A stretch of 64,000 nucleotides of DNA from Hydrocarboniclastica marina (GTDB taxonomy: Bacteria > Pseudomonadota > Gammaproteobacteria > Pseudomonadales > Oleiphilaceae). Below, in pieces: positions 60,501-64,000 of this stretch. The position numbers were made by a program, and so were the translations under genes. The DNA lies in the NCBI RefSeq assembly GCF_004851605.1, contig NZ_CP031093.1, forward strand, positions 3,782,692 to 3,846,691. The letters run 5' to 3'. The notes beneath the pieces were generated by a model, which saw only the letters and a list, made by a program, of their open reading frames with translations, made no database searches and was not told where the DNA came from. Position 1 is the stretch's first letter; each line of letters opens with the position of its first letter.

Positions 60501-62339
60501 GCTGGCAGAAATGTCGTAACTCGGCGCCGAAACACTGCCGTCATGCACGAACGAGACCTGGCCCAGATCGACTTCTTTCTGGGTGAAACTGACCAGAGCG
60601 ATGCCGGGCGAACTGATGGATTCAAACTGGCCCGCGACTACGCTTGAGGGCGTCAGGACAATATCGGCCGGATCAGTATCGGGATCCGCGTAATTCAGTT
60701 CCTCTGTGCTGAGGGTATAGCTGGTGCCCTCGACGATGGACAGCCGGTTGGCCGCTTCTACAGGGCCGCCTGAAAGCGGACGGTCCGGATGTGCCTGAAC
60801 ATCGGTATACAAACTGTACGAATTACTCTTGCCGTCGGCGTCGCGCAGGTAGATCGACAGGTTGCGGTCGCTATCGGAACGCAGCGTAAAGGTATCCTCG
60901 TAGGTCAGGCTACGCACCAGCGCGGTCAGCGCAGCCGGCGTCGCATTGGCGGAAGTAAAACTGATCTTCAGCGCTCTTCCGGCTCCGTCTTCGCGGGAAT
61001 CGACCAGGCCGATGAGGTTGCCCTCGTAATAGATATCGCGTCCGTCTCGGCGGATCTCACCCGCGCCGTCGCCCACGGAATTAACCCCCAGCACTTCGTA
61101 CTGGCCATCGGTGAAGACCACGTTGAACTTCAGAACACCGCCGTTGAAGTCCGGGTTATTGGCGTCGGTGACAACCGCGTCAAGATCCTTGTCTACCAGT
61201 TGCTGCACGTTCGCACCATAAATGGTCCGGTCAGCTTCAATGTTGGCAATACGGGGCGCGTCCGGATCCGGCACGATAAAGTTCAGGATGAGATAGCTCT
61301 TGGTAGCGGTCGCCGTCGTGTCACGTACTTCAAATGTAATAGGGTACGCCGCCGGGTGGAGGGCTGCCGGATCAAAGGTGAAGGTTCCCGCAGTTTGCGC
61401 TGACTCGCTCAGGGCACCCTGAACATCACCAAGACTCGTGGTCTCGATAGCCGTTCCGGTGACGTCAAACGAGAAGGTTGTCCCTTTTTCGACAATGACG
61501 TTTCGCGTTTCAGGCACGTTAGCGGAGGTGGTGAACTGCACCGCTTTCTTGTTCTGCAGGTAAAGAATAAAGTCCACGTGCGACTTCGACTTGATGACGC
61601 CTGTAGAGTCGAGATCTTCAGCCACAATGCCAGCGCTGTAGAGGCCCGGCGCAAGGGTGCCTGAACCGGTCCAGCTAAGGGTGCCGGTATTGGGATTGAT
61701 CGAGAAGCCTGGAGGCTGGGTAGCGCTGGGGTCGCCCATCTCGCTGACGTTCGCCAGGCGGAATTTGAGCTTGTCGGCATTGGGATCCGTGGAGCCAGTG
61801 TTGAAGGACCAGTCCGCCAACACGGCGTCGTCCTGTTGTATCTGCGGTACCTCGAAGATGATCGGCAGCTCTACCTTGGGCGCGAGGTTGCCATCCTGGA
61901 GGTTAATAACGGTCTGGATGTTCCAGGGGTCGTCGCTGTTATTCACCAGCGTGGATATGCGGCAACACGCGCTGAAGTTAACGGGATAAGAGGTTGTCAG
62001 GTCGAGGTCTTTTGCCCGGAAGATAGCGGTGCGCAGCGTATACTTTCCCGCAGCTTCGGGGCTGTCGCCCAGGTCGATGATCGAATCATTGCCAACCTGG
62101 GTAAAGGTCAGACCGGGCGCATTCAGAGACAACGCATTCGACCCATTGAGGGCCCATGCGGTCTTGATGGTGACTTCGACATCGTTAACCTGGCCGTCGC
62201 TATCCAGCTCCAAAGCCTGCCAGGTAATAGAACCGCCCCTAAAATGGCTGGCCCAGGCCCCTGAAGCGCTACAGCCAAACAACACAAGCCCAATCGCAAA
62301 GGCTGGTTTGAGCCTCCGCAAAAAGCTTCCTTTTCTCAT
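57600..62339 (-). CDS. giant secreted protein: cadherin-like, TSP3 and Calx-beta regions, internal GlyGly-CTERM-like segment, C-terminal OM barrel
   Basis: A continuous 1579-residue frame. An N-terminal signal peptide ends near GAWA. Domains in order: adhesin-like Ig/cadherin modules (30-620); about seven thrombospondin type 3 calcium-binding repeats, each with DTDGDGVPDY-type motifs (630-805); an HYR-like module (GRHKIVWAAQDAAGN); a Calx-beta module (about 900-1000); and a further region. At 1330-1356 is SGGGGAVGLAGLLVLLGIGA followed by VGRKKAR, the pattern of a GlyGly-CTERM tail, normally the last element of a protein. It is followed by a second signal-like stretch (1365-1388, ending VQAA) and an OmpA-type eight-strand barrel (1389-1579, ending with F/W aromatics). 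No start codon suits a separate barrel gene. Confidence 0.85.
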   Translation of the reverse strand: MRKGSFLRRLKPAFAIGLVLFGCSASGAWASHFRGGSITWQALELDSDGQVNDVEVTIKTAWALNGSNALSLNAPGLTFTQVGNDSIIDLGDSPEAAGKYTLRTAIFRAKDLDLTTSYPVNFSACCRISTLVNNSDDPWNIQTVINLQDGNLAPKVELPIIFEVPQIQQDDAVLADWSFNTGSTDPNADKLKFRLANVSEMGDPSATQPPGFSINPNTGTLSWTGSGTLAPGLYSAGIVAEDLDSTGVIKSKSHVDFILYLQNKKAVQFTTSANVPETRNVIVEKGTTFSFDVTGTAIETTSLGDVQGALSESAQTAGTFTFDPAALHPAAYPITFEVRDTTATATKSYLILNFIVPDPDAPRIANIEADRTIYGANVQQLVDKDLDAVVTDANNPDFNGGVLKFNVVFTDGQYEVLGVNSVGDGAGEIRRDGRDIYYEGNLIGLVDSREDGAGRALKISFTSANATPAALTALVRSLTYEDTFTLRSDSDRNLSIYLRDADGKSNSYSLYTDVQAHPDRPLSGGPVEAANRLSIVEGTSYTLSTEELNYADPDTDPADIVLTPSSVVAGQFESISSPGIALVSFTQKEVDLGQVSFVHDGSVSAPSYDISASDGTTATTPKAADITFTGLTDTDGDGVPDHVETTDEGTDPNDPKDVKDTDGDGIPDYVEENQENTDPTDKKDYRDTDGDGVPDFVEVKEGTGPGDPKGYKDADGDGVPDYYEQNVDGTDPNDPKNVKDTDGDGVPDYYETKIDGTDPLSKSSVKDRDGDQVPDYIEIFVDGTDPETAAEFKDSDNDGIPDYVELFVTDSTPPVVSAPPAVTLQGTGLYTKVTRAQLESLGIASASDGKDSGNCCSPYPKSLVDNEPFFPPGRHKIVWAAQDAAGNIGQASQILDIKPLVSLGKDQTLPEGATGSIRIILNGRAPEYPVRVPFTVSGSATHPEDHNLVSGEALIESGLEVTVPIRLVADAVPEADETVVVKLGEGVNRGPNFRHRLTISERNIAPQVQLVVSQSDSERLTVLRDGGLVHVLSMVSDANAKDVHSYSWDIGFLQDLDDDPSIVTIDPSSLELGKAYPIHLTVSDSGSPVLRKSVGVTLKAMDELKTLSASADSDGDGVADADEGYQDTDQDGIPDYLDSSGNDCSVVPEQIADQQRYLMESDAGTCLKLSNYSLFAVNGGANLMEQEDIAQQLQSSIYVDTDVKNVGGIFDFSVDQLPDAGQSVHIAIPQRAAIPENAVYRKFDTVRRWHDFTVNGANRLSSAAGEPGFCPPAGSALYTAGLTAGDWCVQLTIEDGGPNDADGEPNGTVVDPGGVGVIAGLDNGGTVRTSGGGGAVGLAGLLVLLGIGAVGRKKARSGPSASRSCLGLMLAGTFTAAMVAQPATVQAAERELEPLYLTANLGYAFTDISEGDMDRRFTAAGYDAETLSTDGSRFGWSIGGGYRFTDRIALEVGFIDLGDVDVSFRSTPIDRAVSDVHPESGHGPAVSMLYRHPVSERLGVSARLGMFFWEGDFKTSQSEARVGNSSEKGQDFYYGLGLDYTYNREWSLLTEIQRFEFDRDASYFPSVGVVFRFPEWLKK
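58176..58352 (-). other. internal GlyGly-CTERM-like segment plus second signal-like segment
   Basis: Codons 1330-1388 of the giant gene. The first half is Ser/Gly-rich, then a hydrophobic helix, then basic residues (58272-58352), as in proteins cleaved by rhombosortase. The second half (58176-58271) reads like a secretory signal (CLGLMLAGTFTAAMVAQPATVQAA). Together they could allow one polypeptide to become two envelope proteins, or they mark a gene fusion in which both ends were kept. Confidence 0.7.
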
Positions 62340-62781
62340 CCCCTATTCTCCAGAATGGCCCTCAGGCCCGCAATACCCCCCCAGACCAGGGCAGGCTCGC
62401 ATGGAGTATAGATAGCTTCTGGAAAGGTGCGCGGCTGCCATCCGGTTCGCGATCAGGTTGACGATATGAAATATCGATTTGCGATCTGATCCACGATAAG
62501 CAGGCGGCACAGCATCAACGCCTGATGAGGGCGCCTCCGCTTCAGGGCTCTAAAAATCTGACGACATAGTTAGCTATCGAACCTTATTCCGCGATCCACG
62601 ACCGTTCCTCCTTGAAAAGCGTTTTAGCGGAGATTTTTGTAGCGATTTGTAAGTGACGCTTCCATAGCTTTGGACGCCCACAGAGCGTATGGCTCGAACG
62701 AACCTCGGCAATAGCCGCACCTGCTAGATGCTTCCCCGAACGCAGGCGGTTGCGAAACGCCCGGCAGAGGCTAACTACGCG
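62340..62781. other. gene-free stretch upstream of the giant gene
   Basis: About 440 bp with no supported gene; the small frames overlap the CRISPR repeats or lack any resemblance. It should contain the promoter for the giant gene on the - strand. No clear AT-rich CRISPR leader is visible next to the repeats. Confidence 0.45.
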
Positions 62782-62870
62782 CTGTGATCCCCGCGCCTGC
62801 GGGGAACGGCTCATGCCAATCGTCCACCTCACCATCGCTCTCCTGTGATCCCCGCGCCTGCGGGGAACGG
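62782..62870. CRISPR. two-repeat CRISPR-like mini-array
   Basis: The same 28-bp sequence occurs at 62782-62809 and 62843-62870, exactly 61 bp apart, giving a spacer of about 32-33 bp. The core ATCCCCGCG-CCTG-CGGGGA is the near-palindromic hairpin of type I-E repeats, and a 61-bp period is the usual I-E spacing. No third repeat and no cas genes are in the window, so it is a minimal or decayed array. Confidence 0.75.
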
Positions 62871-62964
62871 TGCAAAGCCAGAGAGCACCAGACTGGTGTA
62901 AGCGTTCATTCCAGGACGTTCGCCAACCGGATGGTATTTTTCCCTACTGTATCCTCACACGTTC

Positions 62965-63152
62965 CGACACAAGGTTACCCCGATGTCCCGGAACAATGGC
63001 AAACCCTGGCTGATCAGCAGCGTAATAGCGGCCTATCAGCCGCAAAGTTATGTAAGCAGGTGGGCGTCGGCTATGCCTGCTTCTGCAATTGGCGCAAGCG
63101 CTTATCCAGCTATCCGGCAGTGGCACCGACTTTGGCGTCCGCCTCCTACTAG
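62965..63152 (+). pseudogene. IS66-family tnpA (orf1) remnant
   Basis: A frame ending at 63152 reads PEQWQTLADQQRNSGLSAAK and then LCKQVGVGYACFCNWRKRL. This is the conserved N-terminal pattern of IS66 TnpA (WQxLIxxQxxSGLSxxxFCRxxGxxYxxFxxWRKRL). The frame ends soon after, with no tnpB or tnpC behind it. Its upstream part runs into the CRISPR repeats. It is an IS fragment. Confidence 0.6.
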
Positions 63153-63153
63153 T

Positions 63154-63202
63154 AGATCTATACACGCAACAGATCTATACACGGGAAGCAGATCTATACA
63201 CG
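63154..63202 (+). repeat. three iterons AGATCTATACACG upstream of hipB-like gene
   Basis: Exact 13-bp copies at 63154-63166, 63171-63183 and 63190-63202 (starts 17 and 19 bp apart). They lie about 120-170 bases upstream of the HTH regulator gene, so they may be its operator or mark the edge of the IS66 remnant. Confidence 0.75.
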
Positions 63203-63324
63203 GACCATTTCTCTCGCTGAGAACCATACTTGGCTCAACACTTCCCTGCTCAAAGCTGAGCCTATATGATATTTGATTCATACATAGCCCACTTCAAAAG
63301 ACTTTACGCCATAGGTGGATCAAC

Positions 63325-63687
63325 ATGCCAAAGACCCGTATCCGAACCTATTCGCCATACACCCGTGCAGCCGTTGCGCTACTGGGGGAGCAAGTCCGTG
63401 CCGCCCGCCTGTCACAGAGACTTCCGGTCGCCGAAGTGGCCGAACGTGTGGGCACCTCACGTGGTTTTATACAGCGCCTGGAGCGAGGTGATCTTAAGGT
63501 CGAAATCGGCTTGGCGTTTGAGGTAGCCTTCATTGTTGGCGTGCCCTTATTTGAACCTCAAGGTAAGGACGACATGGCTCTGAACCTGGAGGGACTTAAT
63601 AAGCAGCGCTCCCTTATGGGTCAAATGCTGAGCTTGCTGCCCCGCTCTGCCCATCCCGAAAAAGCAGAACTCAGAGATGACTTCTAG
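63325..63687 (+). CDS. HipB-like XRE-family regulator/antitoxin
   Basis: A 120-residue protein. Residues about 19-70 form a Cro/XRE helix-turn-helix (GEQVRAARLSQRLPVAEVAERVGTSRGFIQRLERGD). The rest is a short dimerisation and linker tail. The HipA-like gene begins at 63677, overlapping by 11 bases, the usual hipBA arrangement. It should repress the operon and neutralise the kinase toxin. Confidence 0.87.
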   Translation: MPKTRIRTYSPYTRAAVALLGEQVRAARLSQRLPVAEVAERVGTSRGFIQRLERGDLKVEIGLAFEVAFIVGVPLFEPQGKDDMALNLEGLNKQRSLMGQMLSLLPRSAHPEKAELRDDF

Positions 63688-64000
63688 ACCACCGCAAGGG
63701 CCGGGCGAACTGTACGTCTGGGTCTGGCTTCCTGGTGCTACGGAACCCGTAGTGGCCGGGCGCTTAGCCCAGCAGGGCGGAAACTACCGCTTCAACTACG
63801 GTCAGAGCTTCTTGCAGCGTCAGCAAAAACAGAGCAATCCGTTCTCCCTTTACGAGCCTGAGCTGCCGCTGAAGAGGGGACTCCTGCAGCCGCTAAGAGG
63901 TCTGGACATGGCAGGATGTCTGCGCGATGGTTCTCCGGACGCCTGGGGCCGGCGCGTAATTATTCACCGGCTGGTAAACAAGGCCGACCGGAGAAATACC
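63677..64000 (+). CDS. HipA-like kinase toxin, N-terminal part (cut by window end)
   Basis: From ATG 63677 the frame stays open for 108 codons to the end. VWVWLPGATEPVVAGRLAQQGGNYRFNYGQSFL and LPLKRGLLQPLRGLDMAGCLRDGSPDAWGRRVI match the HipA N-terminal subdomain, including the conserved DGSPDAWGR motif. The catalytic kinase part lies outside the window. HipA toxins phosphorylate aminoacyl-tRNA synthetases. Confidence 0.88.
   Translation, partial: MTSRPPQGPGELYVWVWLPGATEPVVAGRLAQQGGNYRFNYGQSFLQRQQKQSNPFSLYEPELPLKRGLLQPLRGLDMAGCLRDGSPDAWGRRVIIHRLVNKADRRNT

Noticed and set aside
62584-62835. 83-codon - strand frame
   Set aside because: It begins between and through the CRISPR repeats and has no recognisable family.

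Overview
The window reads as chromosome of a fairly GC-rich gammaproteobacterium, probably marine or halotolerant and Marinobacter-like. That placement is inferred from the gene mix (DcaP-type porin, levulinate-type sigma-54 operon, TRAP transporter, rhombosortase with a GlyGly-CTERM-like protein, 7TMR-DISM sensors), not from a marker gene.

Layout. (1) 1-7.5 kb is a purine/urate catabolism block: partial uraD, uraH, guaD and puuD on the + strand, a 2-oxoglutarate/Fe(II)-type oxygenase on the - strand, an 8-oxoguanine-deaminase-type amidohydrolase, and a BMP/nucleoside-type ABC binding protein. (2) 7.5-31.4 kb is an accessory and defence island. It holds IS21 debris, an apparently orphan DUF1778 antitoxin, a 51-bp 3' fragment of a tRNA-Arg followed by three and a bit 188-bp tandem repeats that each carry a terminator hairpin, an AbiEi/AbiEii type IV toxin-antitoxin pair, an unknown two-gene operon, and a DNA phosphorothioation locus. 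(3) 31.4-38.3 kb holds a membrane diguanylate cyclase, a repeat-rich lipoprotein and a response regulator/hybrid-type sensor kinase pair. (4) 38.4-46.6 kb resembles the levulinate (4-hydroxyacid) lva system: an operon on the - strand, a divergent sigma-54 activator with a PrpR-type N-terminus, and a separate acyl-CoA synthetase. Consensus-perfect -24/-12 promoters precede both the operon and the synthetase. (5) 46.7-56.2 kb holds a DcaP-like porin, a 22-bp repeat array, a D-2-hydroxyacid dehydrogenase, and a divergent regulon of TRAP transporter plus isocitrate-lyase-family lyase against TetR plus LeuC/LeuD-like hydratase. (6) 56.4-62.3 kb holds a small secreted protein, a rhombosortase and a 1579-aa protein. 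That protein has an internal GlyGly-CTERM-like segment followed by a second signal-like segment and an outer-membrane barrel. (7) 62.8-64 kb holds a two-repeat CRISPR-like array, an IS66 tnpA remnant, three short iterons and a hipBA-type pair cut by the window end.

The strongest candidate for an unusual system is the phosphorothioation locus (15.3-30.4 kb). An SspABCD-like modification module (SspA divergent from SspBCD) and a phosphorothioation-associated methyltransferase face a tightly packed four-gene operon. That operon encodes a DEAD/DEAH helicase, a GHKL ATPase, a GIY-YIG-like nuclease with a long insertion, and a DGQHR (DndB-like) protein. No SspE-type (DUF262/DUF1524) effector is present. 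The four-gene operon may therefore be the restriction arm; whether it equals the described SspFGH or PbeABCD modules cannot be decided here.

How the parts work together: the purine block would take guanine, 8-oxoguanine and urate toward allantoin. The lva-like block would activate a 4-hydroxyacid to its CoA ester, phosphorylate it and isomerise it. The TRAP/LeuCD/lyase regulon would import a branched dicarboxylate, hydrate it and cleave it to pyruvate plus a second acid. Substrate assignments are inferences.
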